The notes under the pieces: generated by a model
What the model was told of the DNA's origin: nothing
Seen by the model: only the letters and a program-made list of their open reading frames with translations
Database searches by the model: none
Position numbers and translations under genes: made by a program
Shown: piece by piece, positions 42,861 through 51,848 of the stretch
Numbering within the stretch: position 1 is the first letter of the stretch
Layout: every line of letters begins with the position of its first letter
Origin: Mycobacterium colombiense
GTDB lineage: Bacteria > Actinomycetota > Actinomycetes > Mycobacteriales > Mycobacteriaceae
Length of the DNA: 64,000 nucleotides
Assembly (NCBI RefSeq): GCF_001665835.1
Contig: NZ_LZSX01000080.1
Location: forward strand, 34,572-98,571
Direction of reading: 5' to 3'

Positions 42861-44597
42861 ATGAAGCCGGATTACGACGTACTGATCATCGGTTCGGGTT
42901 TCGGGGGAAGCGTCAGCGCGCTGCGGCTGACCGAAAAGGGCTACAGCGTCGGCGTATTGGAGGCCGGGCGGCGGTACGCCGACGAGGATTTCGCCGAGAC
43001 GTCCTGGGATCTGCGTAAGTTTTTGTGGGCACCGAAGCTGGGTTGCTACGGGATTCAGCGCATCCACCCGCTGAAGAACGTGTTGATTTTGGCCGGCGCC
43101 GGGGTGGGCGGCGGCTCGCTGAACTACGCCAACACGCTGTACGTGCCGCCCGATCCGTTCTTCAACGACCCGCAATGGAAGCACATCACCGACTGGCGCG
43201 ACGAGCTGATGCCGCACTACGACCAGGCGCGACGGATGCTCGGTGTGGTGGAGAACCCGACCTTCACCGACGCCGACCGCGTGGTCAAACAGGTCGCCGA
43301 CGAGATGGGCTGCGGCGACACGTTCGTGCCGACCCCGGTCGGGGTGTTCTTCGGTCCCGACGGCACCAAGGCACCGGGCAAGACGGTGCCGGACCCGTAC
43401 TTCGGCGGCGTCGGACCGGAGCGCACCGGCTGTCTGGAGTGCGGGGCCTGTATGACGGGCTGCCGCTACGGCGCCAAGAACACCCTGCTGAAGAACTACC
43501 TCGCCCTCGCGGAATCGTCTGGCGCACGGGTGATTCCGATGACCACGGTGAAGCGCTTCGAGCAGCGTCCCGACGGCGTGTGGGAGGTTCGCACGGTGCG
43601 CACCGGCAGCTGGCTGCGCCGCGACCGGCGTACGTACACCGCCAAGCACCTGGTCCTGGCCGCGGGAACCTGGGGAACCCAGCACCTGCTGTTCAAGATG
43701 CGCGACCAGGGCCGGCTGCCCCGGCTGTCCAAGCGCCTCGGCGTGCTGACCCGCACCAACTCCGAGTCCATCGTCGGCGCCGGGCGGCTGGAGGTCTCCT
43801 CGGATCTGGACCTGACCCACGGCGTGGCGATCACGTCATCGATTCACCCGACGCCGGACACGCACATCGAGCCGGTCCGCTACGGCAAGGGCTCCAACGC
43901 GATGGGGCTGCTGCAGACGTTGATGACCGACGGCCACGGCCCGGAAGGCACCGACGTGCCCCGCTGGAAGCAGCTGATCGAGGCCGCGCGCGAGGACCCG
44001 CGCGGCACGCTGCGACTGCTCAATCCCCGTCAGTGGAGCGAGCGCACCATGATCGCGCTGGTGATGCAGCACCTGGACAACTCGATCACCACCTTCACCA
44101 AACGCGGCAAGCTGGGCATCCGCTGGTACACCAGCAAACAGGGCCACGGCGAGCCCAACCCGACGTGGATTCCGGTCGGCAACGAGGTCACCCGCCGCAT
44201 CGCCGCAAAGATCGACGGCGTCGCCGGTGGCACCTGGGGCGAGCTGTTCAACATCCCGCTGACCGCGCACTTCCTCGGCGGCGCGGTGATCGGCGACAAC
44301 GCCGACCACGGGGTGATCGACCCGTACCACCGGGTCTACGGCTACCCGACGCTGTTCGTGGTGGACGGCGCGGCCATCTCGGCGAACCTGGGCGTCAACC
44401 CCTCGCTGTCGATTACCGCCCAGGCCGAGCGGGCCGCGTCGCTGTGGCCGAACAGCGGCGAGAACGACCAGCGCCCGATGCAGGGCGAGCCGTATCGCCG
44501 GCTGGAACCGATCGCGCCCAAGGCGCCCGTGGTGCCGGCCGAGGCGCCGGGCGCGCTGCGCTGGCTGCCGATCAATCCGGTCAGCTCCGCCAGCTAG
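42861..44597 (+). CDS. choD: cholesterol-oxidase-type GMC flavoprotein ChoD
   Basis: A 578-residue GMC oxidoreductase, the length of Rv3409c. The FAD site is GSGFGGSVSALRL near the N-terminus; GAGVGGGSLNYANTL and LGVNPSLSITAQAERAA at the C-terminus are family-typical. Unusually, residues 191-201 (CLECGACMTGC) form C-x2-C-x2-C-x3-C, a ferredoxin-like iron-sulfur pattern. The sterol role is inherited from annotation and is debated. Its stop codon overlaps the stop of the convergent dioxygenase gene within CTAG. Confidence 0.9.
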   Translation: MKPDYDVLIIGSGFGGSVSALRLTEKGYSVGVLEAGRRYADEDFAETSWDLRKFLWAPKLGCYGIQRIHPLKNVLILAGAGVGGGSLNYANTLYVPPDPFFNDPQWKHITDWRDELMPHYDQARRMLGVVENPTFTDADRVVKQVADEMGCGDTFVPTPVGVFFGPDGTKAPGKTVPDPYFGGVGPERTGCLECGACMTGCRYGAKNTLLKNYLALAESSGARVIPMTTVKRFEQRPDGVWEVRTVRTGSWLRRDRRTYTAKHLVLAAGTWGTQHLLFKMRDQGRLPRLSKRLGVLTRTNSESIVGAGRLEVSSDLDLTHGVAITSSIHPTPDTHIEPVRYGKGSNAMGLLQTLMTDGHGPEGTDVPRWKQLIEAAREDPRGTLRLLNPRQWSERTMIALVMQHLDNSITTFTKRGKLGIRWYTSKQGHGEPNPTWIPVGNEVTRRIAAKIDGVAGGTWGELFNIPLTAHFLGGAVIGDNADHGVIDPYHRVYGYPTLFVVDGAAISANLGVNPSLSITAQAERAASLWPNSGENDQRPMQGEPYRRLEPIAPKAPVVPAEAPGALRWLPINPVSSAS

Positions 44598-45496
44598 CTG
44601 GCAAGTACTTGGAGCGGTGCGCCGGCGACCACCCGGCTGCGCTCACCGCGCACGTTGACCGGCACATCGCCCATCAGGGTGATGCGGTGCATCAGCCTGG
44701 GCTGGTCGTCGTAGTCGTCGATCGCCCGGTGCTGGGTCGCCCGGTTGTCCCAGATCGCGACATCACCGTGTGCCCAGTTCCAGCAAATAGTGTTCTCCGG
44801 CAAGGTGATTCGGCGCTGCAGCAGTTCCAGCAGAGCGCTGGACTCGTGACTGTCCAGGCCGACGAACCCGCGCACGAAGTCACCCGCCAGCAGGGTGCGC
44901 TCACCGGTCTCCGGGTGTACCCGCACCACGGGATGCTCGGTGCGAAAGTCCGGCTTTTCGAACGCCTGGCGAAACGACCGCTGCGTGTCGCTCATTGACA
45001 GGGCCGCCTCGGCGGTCACGTAGTCGTAGCGGTTGGTGTGTAGGGCCCAGAGATTTTCCACCAGAGGCTTGAGCGGCTCGGGCAGGTGCTGATAGGCCGC
45101 TACGGTCGACGCCCACAGCGTCGAGCCGCCGTAGCTCGGCAGCTTGACGGCGCGCAGGATCGATGCTGCCGGATAGTTGGCGGCGAAGGTCACGTCGGTG
45201 TGCCAGCGGTTCGCCTTGCCGTATTCGGAGTCGATCGGGGTGATCACCGGGACGTGCCTGGCGGCCAGGGCGCCGGCGGCCGGGTGGCCGATGGGCGTGC
45301 CCAGCAGCTTGGCGAACGCGAGCTGCTGCTCGTCGTCGAGGTGGTGCTGGTGACGGAAGAAGATGACCTTGTGGGCCAACAGCGCCCGGCGGATCTTCTC
45401 GACCGTGTCTTCGTCGAGGTCGCCGTCGAGGCGAACCCCGTCCACCCGGGCGCCGATCCGGCTGCCCAGTTTGGTGACGGTTATCTGACATGTCAT
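44594..45496 (-). CDS. Fe(II)/2-oxoglutarate dioxygenase, alkylsulfatase type (Rv3406-like)
   Basis: A 300-residue TauD-family enzyme. The iron ligands are H99-x-D101 (WHTDVTF) and H256 (ATQHR); R267 should bind 2-oxoglutarate. Sequence is very close to Rv3406, which cleaves alkyl sulfates and can inactivate carboxyquinoxaline DprE1 inhibitors. The expected outcome is sulfur scavenging. The gene diverges from a TetR repressor; two identical palindromes sit between them. Confidence 0.92.
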   Translation of the reverse strand: MTCQITVTKLGSRIGARVDGVRLDGDLDEDTVEKIRRALLAHKVIFFRHQHHLDDEQQLAFAKLLGTPIGHPAAGALAARHVPVITPIDSEYGKANRWHTDVTFAANYPAASILRAVKLPSYGGSTLWASTVAAYQHLPEPLKPLVENLWALHTNRYDYVTAEAALSMSDTQRSFRQAFEKPDFRTEHPVVRVHPETGERTLLAGDFVRGFVGLDSHESSALLELLQRRITLPENTICWNWAHGDVAIWDNRATQHRAIDDYDDQPRLMHRITLMGDVPVNVRGERSRVVAGAPLQVLAS

Positions 45497-45522
45497 TTTC
45501 GTCGTCCTTGGCTCAAACCGCG

Positions 45523-45566
45523 TGTAGTCAAGTGACTACATTTGGTAGTGTAGTCAGATGACTACA
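45523..45566. promoter_or_regulatory. two 18-bp TetR operators between the dioxygenase and its regulator
   Basis: Two palindromes of TGTAGTCA-N2-TGACTACA, at 45523-45540 and 45549-45566, with identical arms and centres 26 bp apart. The second overlaps the tetR start codon (45558-45560). A TAGTGT -10 box (45546-45551) stands 6 nt before that ATG, so a bound repressor would block leaderless tetR transcription and the divergent dioxygenase promoter. Confidence 0.88.
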
Positions 45567-46133
45567 ACTTCCGCAACAGACCGCGGGAAAACGCCCAGCG
45601 GGCGTGCGGAAGTGGCCGCGGCGATCCTGGAGGCCGCCACCGACCTGTTCGCCGAGCGCGGTCCGGCCGCGACGTCCATCCGCGACATCGCCGCGCGATC
45701 CAACGTCAACCACGGACTGGTGTTCCGCCACTTCGGCACCAAGGAGCAATTGGTCGGCGCCGTGCTCGACCACCTGGGCGCCAACCTGAGCGCCCTGCTG
45801 GGCACGGATGCGCCCGCGGCCGTGCTGCAGAGTTCGCTGGACCGGCAGATGCGGGTGATGGCCCGTACCGTCCTCGACGGCTATCCGGCCGGCCAGCTAC
45901 AGAAACGCTTTCCCAACATCGCGACCCTGCTCGACGGGGTGCGGCCGCTGTACGACGACGACGTCAAGGCCCGGCTCGCCGTCGCCAATGCCCTTGCCCT
46001 GCAATTCGGTTGGCGGCTGTTCGCGCCAATCCTGCGCTCTGCCACCGGGATCGAAGACCTGACGGACGACGAGATCCGCGAGGCGGCCGGGGCCGAGGTG
46101 CAGCGGATTCTGGGGCCCGCCGACCCTCAGTGA
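45558..46133 (+). CDS. TetR-family repressor (Rv3405c-like)
   Basis: A 191-residue regulator: helix-turn-helix in ILEAATDLFAERGPAATSIR and VNHGLVFRHFGTKEQL; the C-terminal ligand domain has no specific marker. It is divergent from the dioxygenase, and its own start codon lies in an operator palindrome, so autorepression is expected. Convergent overlap of 7 nt with the GH65 gene. Confidence 0.92.
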   Translation: MTTTSATDRGKTPSGRAEVAAAILEAATDLFAERGPAATSIRDIAARSNVNHGLVFRHFGTKEQLVGAVLDHLGANLSALLGTDAPAAVLQSSLDRQMRVMARTVLDGYPAGQLQKRFPNIATLLDGVRPLYDDDVKARLAVANALALQFGWRLFAPILRSATGIEDLTDDEIREAAGAEVQRILGPADPQ

Positions 46134-48508
46134 CCCGCGGACAGGTTGGCCCGGGACAGCGCCCGTCGGTGCAGGGGTTCGCGGCCGGGCGGTTGGTGCG
46201 GCGGCGGCAGCAGGGGCTTGCGGGGACGCACCGCGACCGTCGTCGCTGATTCGGTGCTCAGCTCGAGCTCTTCGCCGGAGTGCCGGATCCTCAGCTCGCC
46301 GCCGGGACCGTCGCGCAGCGTGTAGGTGACATCGGCGTGGTTGACGTCGACGGTGACCCGAAAGTCCCGCCACCGCAGCCGGAACCGTAGCCGCGAAATG
46401 CCATCGGGCAGTTGAGGATCCAGCGACAGGATGCCCTCGTCGTCGCGCAGGCCGCCGAACCCGGACACCAGCGCCGTCCAGGCACCGGCCAACGAGGCCA
46501 TGTGTAGGCCGTCGCGGGTGTTGTGGTGCAGGTCGCGCAGATCGATCAGGGCGGCCTCATAGGCGTAGTCGTGGGCCAGCTCCAGATGCCCGACCTCGGC
46601 GCACATCACCGCCTGCGTGCAGGCCGACAGCGACGAGTCGCGCACCATGCGCGGCTCGTAGTAGTCGACGTTGCGCGCCTTCTGCTCGAGTGTGAACGCG
46701 TGGCTCTGCCAATGCATCGCCAGCACCAGGTCGGCCTGTTTGATCACCTGCGCGGGGTACAGGCGCACGTATGGGTCGTGCAGCAGCAACGGGTAGGAGT
46801 GATTCTCCCGGAAGTCCCACTCCGCAAGGGTGGTGAACCCCTCACACTGCTGATGGACTTCCAGCCCGTCGTCGTACGGGATGTTGGCGGCCTCGGCCGC
46901 ATCGCGCCAGGCCGCCGCCTCCTCCGTGGTGACCCCCAGCGCCTTGGCCACATCGGGGTGGCGGTTGCAGGCGTCGGCGGCGACATGCAGGTTGTTGGCG
47001 GCCATCAGGTTGGTGAAGGCGTTGTCGCGCACGACCGCCGTGTATTCGTCGGGGCCGGTGACACCGTCGAGGTGCCAGACGCCGTGCCGGTCGTGATGGC
47101 CGAGCGAGAGCCAGAGCCGGGCGGTCTCGACCAGCACCTGTAGGCCGCAATCGGCTTCCAGGTCGTGGTCCCCGGTGACGACGCGGTAGCGCTCGAAGGC
47201 CATCGCGATGTCGGCGTTGATGTGCCAGGCCGCCGTTCCGGCCGGCCAGTAGGCCGAGCACTCCTGCCCGCGAATGGTCCGCCACGGGAACGCGGCGCCC
47301 TCCAGGCCCAGTTCGGCCGCCCGCTCCTTGGCCAGGTCCAGGGTCGAGGCCCGCCACCGCAGCGCATCGGCCACCGTGTGCGGCGCGGTATAGCTGAGCA
47401 CCGGCAGCACGTACCCCTCGGTGTCCCAAAAGGCGTGGCCGTCATAGCCGGTTCCGGTGAGCCCCTTGGCGGCGATCGCGCGGCGTTCGGCGCGGGCGCT
47501 GGCCTGCAGCAGGTGGAAGAGCCCGAACCGCACGGCCTGCTGGGATTCGGGGTCGCCCTCGACCTCGACGTCCGCGCAATCCCAGAAGTTGTCCAGATAC
47601 TTCCGTTGCGATTCCAGCAGCCCCTGCCAGCCGGTGTAGCGGGCGCTGTGCAGCGCGGCGGCGACCTGGTCGCGCAGCGCCGGACGCGAGCGCATGCTGG
47701 ACCAGCCGTACGCCAGGTACTTGACGATGCGTAACTTCTGTCCCTCGCGCAGCCCGCAGATCACGGTGGTCCGTGCCAAATCGGCGCGCGCATCGGTGCT
47801 GATCTCGACGCGCCCGGGAACCTCGACCTCATGATCCATGCCGGCGGCCATCATCAGCGCGCTGCTGCGCGTGCGGTGCATGAGAACCGCTCCGGTGTCG
47901 GTGTTTTCGTGGTCGACCTCTTCGAGCGGGTTCTCCAGGATGGCCGCTACCCGGGGGTCGCCGGAGGTCTGCGGCTGGTCCTCGTTGGTGACCAGTTCGG
48001 ACTGCACCGTCACCCGGACGAAATCCCCGACCGCTTCCACCACGTACTCGATGGCGGCGACGCCGCGCTGGGCCAGGGACACCAGCCGGGTGGAGACCAC
48101 CTTGACCTGCTTGCCCGCGGGCGAACACCAGTGCGCCCTGCGGGTCAACGTTCCGGCGCGCAGGTCCAGATTCCGCTCGTGCGAGAGCACTTCGCCGTAC
48201 CGGACGTCGAACGGCTCGTCCTCGACGAGCAGCCGGATGATCTTGCCGTTGGTGACGTCGACCAGCGTCTGGCCCGCCTCCGGGTATCCGTAGCCGGCTT
48301 CGGCGTAGGGCAGCGGCCGTATTTCGTAGAAGGAGTTCAGGTAGGTGCCCGGCAGGCCGTACGGCTCGCCCTCGTCGAGGTTGCCGCGCAGCCCGATGTG
48401 CCCGTTGGACAAGGTGAACAAGGATTCCGACTGGGCCAGCAGATTGAGATCAAGCTGGGTCTCGCGCACGTGCCAAGGGTCAACGGGAAACGATTCGTCG
48501 GTGATCAT
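46127..48508 (-). CDS. glycoside hydrolase family 65 protein (Rv3401-like)
   Basis: A 793-residue GH65 enzyme, the family of trehalose, maltose and kojibiose phosphorylases. WDTEGYVLPVLSYTAPHTVA and GVTGPDEYTAVVRDNAFTN are typical; Glu488 in GPDEY is the expected general acid. It most likely phosphorolyses an alpha-glucoside and releases beta-glucose-1-phosphate. The overlapping upstream gene encodes a beta-phosphoglucomutase-like HAD protein that would handle that product, so the pair forms a small pathway. Confidence 0.9.
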   Translation of the reverse strand: MITDESFPVDPWHVRETQLDLNLLAQSESLFTLSNGHIGLRGNLDEGEPYGLPGTYLNSFYEIRPLPYAEAGYGYPEAGQTLVDVTNGKIIRLLVEDEPFDVRYGEVLSHERNLDLRAGTLTRRAHWCSPAGKQVKVVSTRLVSLAQRGVAAIEYVVEAVGDFVRVTVQSELVTNEDQPQTSGDPRVAAILENPLEEVDHENTDTGAVLMHRTRSSALMMAAGMDHEVEVPGRVEISTDARADLARTTVICGLREGQKLRIVKYLAYGWSSMRSRPALRDQVAAALHSARYTGWQGLLESQRKYLDNFWDCADVEVEGDPESQQAVRFGLFHLLQASARAERRAIAAKGLTGTGYDGHAFWDTEGYVLPVLSYTAPHTVADALRWRASTLDLAKERAAELGLEGAAFPWRTIRGQECSAYWPAGTAAWHINADIAMAFERYRVVTGDHDLEADCGLQVLVETARLWLSLGHHDRHGVWHLDGVTGPDEYTAVVRDNAFTNLMAANNLHVAADACNRHPDVAKALGVTTEEAAAWRDAAEAANIPYDDGLEVHQQCEGFTTLAEWDFRENHSYPLLLHDPYVRLYPAQVIKQADLVLAMHWQSHAFTLEQKARNVDYYEPRMVRDSSLSACTQAVMCAEVGHLELAHDYAYEAALIDLRDLHHNTRDGLHMASLAGAWTALVSGFGGLRDDEGILSLDPQLPDGISRLRFRLRWRDFRVTVDVNHADVTYTLRDGPGGELRIRHSGEELELSTESATTVAVRPRKPLLPPPHQPPGREPLHRRALSRANLSAGH

Positions 48509-49293
48509 GAGCCCAGCAGCTCGGCGAGGTCGGTGACCACCACGTCGGCGCCGTTGCGGCGTAAGTCCTCGGCTTGGCCCACCCGATCGACGCCTACCAC
48601 GAAACCGAAGTTACCGGCCCGGCCGGCCGCCACCCCGGACAGGGCGTCTTCGAACACGGCCGCTGCGTCGGCGGGGACGTCGAGCAGTTGCGCCCCGCGC
48701 AGGTAGGAGTCGGGGGCCGGCTTGCCGGCGATGTGTTCGTCACGCAGGGTGATGCCGTCCACCCGCTTCTGCACGAACCGGTCCAGGCCGGTGACCTCGA
48801 GGACGTCGCGGGTGTTGGCGCTCGACGACACCACCGCGATACCCAGACCCGCGGCCGACGCCGCCTGCAGGTAGCGCCGCGACCCGTCGAACACCTTGAC
48901 GCCGTCCTCCTTCAAGACCTTCTGGAACATGTCGTTCTTGCGGTTGCCCAGGCCGTACACGGTCTCGGCCCCGTCGGGATCGTCGGGGCTGCCGTCGGGC
49001 AGGTGGATGTCGCGGCTCTCCAAGAACGAGCGGACGCCGTCCTCGCGCTTCTTGCCGTCGACGTATCTGCGGTAGTCGGCGGCCTCGTCGAAGGGAACGA
49101 ACTTATCGCCGGTGCGCTTGGCCCGGTCCGACAAATAGGCGTCGAACATGGCCTTCCAGGCTTTGGTGTGCACACTGGCGGTGTCGGTGAGCACGCCGTC
49201 GAGGTCGAACAGGCAGGCACGCACATTCTCGGGCAGACCCAGCACGGGTACTCGCTCTCTGGTGTCGGGGTCGGGCGGTATCCACTCCACCAT
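48505..49293 (-). CDS. HAD phosphatase, beta-phosphoglucomutase-like (Rv3400-like)
   Basis: A 262-residue HAD protein. The nucleophile and acid are Asp30 and Asp32 (FDLDGVLTDTA), then VVSSSANTRDV (motif II), GKPAPDSYLRGA (motif III) and FEDALSGVAAGRAG (motif IV), the pattern of beta-phosphoglucomutases. ATG start with GGAGG upstream; ATGA overlap with the GH65 gene. The length equals that of Rv3400. It would convert beta-glucose-1-phosphate to glucose-6-phosphate. Confidence 0.9.
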   Translation of the reverse strand: MVEWIPPDPDTRERVPVLGLPENVRACLFDLDGVLTDTASVHTKAWKAMFDAYLSDRAKRTGDKFVPFDEAADYRRYVDGKKREDGVRSFLESRDIHLPDGSPDDPDGAETVYGLGNRKNDMFQKVLKEDGVKVFDGSRRYLQAASAAGLGIAVVSSSANTRDVLEVTGLDRFVQKRVDGITLRDEHIAGKPAPDSYLRGAQLLDVPADAAAVFEDALSGVAAGRAGNFGFVVGVDRVGQAEDLRRNGADVVVTDLAELLGS

Positions 49294-49316
49294 GCTCGCC
49301 TCCGCGCCGCCAGCGA

Positions 49317-50198
49317 TCACCGCCCATTGCTGCGCCGGATGACGCGGACCATCTCGGTTGGGCGCTCGAGGGCCGAGAAGTGACCCGCGCCGGGAATCGT
49401 GAGGGCGTCGACAGCGAGTTGGCGGGCGACGTGATCGCGGTCGGGCGGACGCGACCAATCGTGCTCGCTGTAAACCAGCGTGACGGGCACCTCGATCCGG
49501 GCATAGCGGCTTCGTGCGTCGACGAAGCCGTTGAGGCTGCGCACGATGGCCCGGTTCACCGTGGGGTAACCGCGCCGGCGGCCGCTGCGACGCAACTCTG
49601 TGAGGAAGTCCTTGGGTAGCGCGCCCCGGTCGGCGAAGCCGCCGGCCAGCACGCCTTTGAGGATGGGGCGGCTTTCCAGCCGGGCGAAGATCGGCCCGGA
49701 GCCGGGCAACCGCATACCCGTTCCGATCAGACGGGCGAACCAGTTGCCGCGTTCCAGCCCGCTCGGATAGTCGTAGGGGTTGAAGGCGATCACCCTGCGC
49801 AGGTTGCCGGCAAGTTCGATGGAAGCGTGCAGCGCAATCGCGGCCCCCATCGATTCGCCCACCAACGTGACGTCGCGCAGCCCGAGCGCGTTGATGAATT
49901 CGAATACGGCCCCGCGCAGTTCGGGCTCGCCGTAGCGCGCGCCCCCGACGATGTCGGACCATCCCATCCCGGGCAGATCGAGGGCGTAGACGGTGAACTC
50001 GTCCCAGAGTGCGGGAACCACCCGCTGGAAATAGTCAAGCTGGGTGCGCACGGTGTGGAGCAGGACGAGCGGTGGTCCGGTGCCCGCCGTGAAATAGCGC
50101 AGCCGCGAGCCGTCGAACCGGCGGAAACATTTGACGTCACCGCGGCCGCCGCTCCATGTCATCGTGTAGTGCCGGTCTGGAAATTCGTTGCGCAACAT
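49317..50198 (-). CDS. alpha/beta hydrolase
   Basis: A 293-residue hydrolase. Catalytic elbow GESMGAAIALHAS, cap region PYDYPSGLERGNWFARLIG, acid loop SEHDWSRPPDRD, and His in GAGHFSALERP. LVLLHTVRTQLDYF is the oxyanion side. It starts 4 nt after the methyltransferase stop and ends 23 nt before the HAD gene, so it joins the two halves of the minus-strand run. No substrate can be named. Confidence 0.88.
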   Translation of the reverse strand: MLRNEFPDRHYTMTWSGGRGDVKCFRRFDGSRLRYFTAGTGPPLVLLHTVRTQLDYFQRVVPALWDEFTVYALDLPGMGWSDIVGGARYGEPELRGAVFEFINALGLRDVTLVGESMGAAIALHASIELAGNLRRVIAFNPYDYPSGLERGNWFARLIGTGMRLPGSGPIFARLESRPILKGVLAGGFADRGALPKDFLTELRRSGRRRGYPTVNRAIVRSLNGFVDARSRYARIEVPVTLVYSEHDWSRPPDRDHVARQLAVDALTIPGAGHFSALERPTEMVRVIRRSNGR

Positions 50199-50202
50199 GG
50201 TA

Positions 50203-51009
50203 TTAGCCTCGGCTTACGACGGCCTGGATCGCTCGAAGTCGACCATCGGCCAGCGCCCGGGTGAGGTTCTCGGCCTTCCGTTCGAAGTCGGTGACGAACG
50301 CGTGCAGTCCGAGTGGATTGGCGGGCTGTGCCAGCAGCGCTTCCATCAACACGGCCGCCTCGTCGGTGAGGTCATTCCAGTGCCGCACCGCGAACCCGGC
50401 GGATGTGACCAGAGCGCGCAGCTCGCCGGGGAACACGAGGTGGCTGTTGGCGGGTGTGTCTGCCCAGGGCAGCGGGAAGTTGAGCGTGCGACCGCTGCCA
50501 ATTGTGAGGTCCCACAGCGCAAGCCGTCCGCCATCTTTCAATACCCGGCGCGCTTCGGAGTACAGCCGGACCTTGTCGGCCACGTTCATCTGCACGTGCT
50601 GACTGACCACCACGTCGACGGAGCCGTGGGGGAGCGGTAATGCGGTGACGTCGCCCTGCTGGACGGTGATCGAATCGCCCAGCCCGACAAGTCGATTGAG
50701 CCAGCGGTGCGTGTCGCAGTACTCGGCGGTGAGATCGACGGCGGCGACCGCGCAGCCGTAGTGATCGGCGAGGTAGCGAGCGGTGCCGCCGATCCCGCTA
50801 CCCGCGTCGAGAACCCGGCTTTCGCCGGTGATTCCGGCCAACTCCAGCAACTGGGCGGTGGCGAAGCGGCCCATGGTGTGGAAGTCCTCCAGCGGGGCCA
50901 GGTCGGCGGGTTGAAGGTGGTCGAGGTCTTTCCCGGCGGCGACCAGCGCCCGCTCGATGTTTCGCCGCGACAGGCCGGTCGAGTACTGGGTTTGGATCGT
51001 GTCGTTCAT
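50203..51009 (-). CDS. class I SAM-dependent methyltransferase
   Basis: A 268-residue methyltransferase. The SAM site VLDAGSGIGGTARYLADHYG and the acidic strand-2 end AVDLTAEYCD are clear; DVVVSQHVQMNV is motif II. It resembles small-molecule O/C-methyltransferases of the UbiE/sarcosine-type group (EDFHTMGRFATAQLLELAGI). ATG 51009 is chosen because it gives an ATGA overlap with the preceding gene. Confidence 0.88.
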   Translation of the reverse strand: MNDTIQTQYSTGLSRRNIERALVAAGKDLDHLQPADLAPLEDFHTMGRFATAQLLELAGITGESRVLDAGSGIGGTARYLADHYGCAVAAVDLTAEYCDTHRWLNRLVGLGDSITVQQGDVTALPLPHGSVDVVVSQHVQMNVADKVRLYSEARRVLKDGGRLALWDLTIGSGRTLNFPLPWADTPANSHLVFPGELRALVTSAGFAVRHWNDLTDEAAVLMEALLAQPANPLGLHAFVTDFERKAENLTRALADGRLRAIQAVVSRG

Positions 51010-51848
51010 TTCTGCACCTGAGCCCATGCGGTGATGATGGGAGGCATCGCGATGAGGGCGTTGACCGCCTGCGCCTCCCGACGGAATCGCGGCACGAACT
51101 CGTCGATGTCGGCGAGCTCGTCGATGGCGAAGCCCCCTTGTTCGGCGATGGGGGACACCAGCCGCCAGACTTCCGCGAGGTAGGCCAGGACGTCGGTGTC
51201 GGCGGCCGTGCCGATCGGCGTGCCGAGGGTCAGCCGTGGCGCGCCCAGGCCGGCGTCGGTGAAGATCGTGTGCAGCGTGGTGCCGAACCGCGGGCTGAGC
51301 CCCATGGCCTCGAAGGCGCGAACGATCCCCCCCGTCACCCGCCGGAACAGCGGCGAGTCCGGAACGCCGTGCGCACCGGTGATGTCGTTCTCGGAGAATG
51401 CGAGGATGCCGCCGGGGCTCACGAACGAGCTGAGGTGGCGCAGCGTGGCCGCGGGGTCGGGCAGGTGCATCAGGATCAGCCGGCCGATGACGGCGTCCAC
51501 GGGTTCGTCCAGCGTGATCGCGTCGATAGCGGAGTGCATGAAATGCACGCCGGTCAAGCCCATTTCGTCAGCGCGGGCGCGGGCCAGCTCGATCATTTCG
51601 GGCGCGGCGTCCACCCCCAGCACGCTTCCCGACGGGCCGACCAGGCGGGCGGCGACGAACGACACGTCACCGGGACCGCTGCCGATGTCGAGCACCCGCA
51701 TGCCCGGGCGTAGCCCGGCGAGCCGCAGCGCGTGCTCGGTGTAGTCGTCATACAGCCTGGCCTGTAGGAGCAGCCGCTGCACTTCCGCGTCGGCGTGACC
51801 GAGGAGATAGGTGCTACCGCTCGAGGCGGAAGATGGTGTCGTGTTCAT
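51006..51848 (-). CDS. class I SAM-dependent methyltransferase
   Basis: A 280-residue methyltransferase with VLDIGSGPGDVSFVAARLVG (SAM site) and GVDAAPEMIELARARADEMG. The start at ATG 51848 shares one nt with the preceding stop; a longer frame is open but overlaps the NmrA gene deeply. Two unrelated-looking methyltransferases side by side suggest sequential methylation of one small molecule. Confidence 0.87.
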   Translation of the reverse strand: MNTTPSSASSGSTYLLGHADAEVQRLLLQARLYDDYTEHALRLAGLRPGMRVLDIGSGPGDVSFVAARLVGPSGSVLGVDAAPEMIELARARADEMGLTGVHFMHSAIDAITLDEPVDAVIGRLILMHLPDPAATLRHLSSFVSPGGILAFSENDITGAHGVPDSPLFRRVTGGIVRAFEAMGLSPRFGTTLHTIFTDAGLGAPRLTLGTPIGTAADTDVLAYLAEVWRLVSPIAEQGGFAIDELADIDEFVPRFRREAQAVNALIAMPPIITAWAQVQK

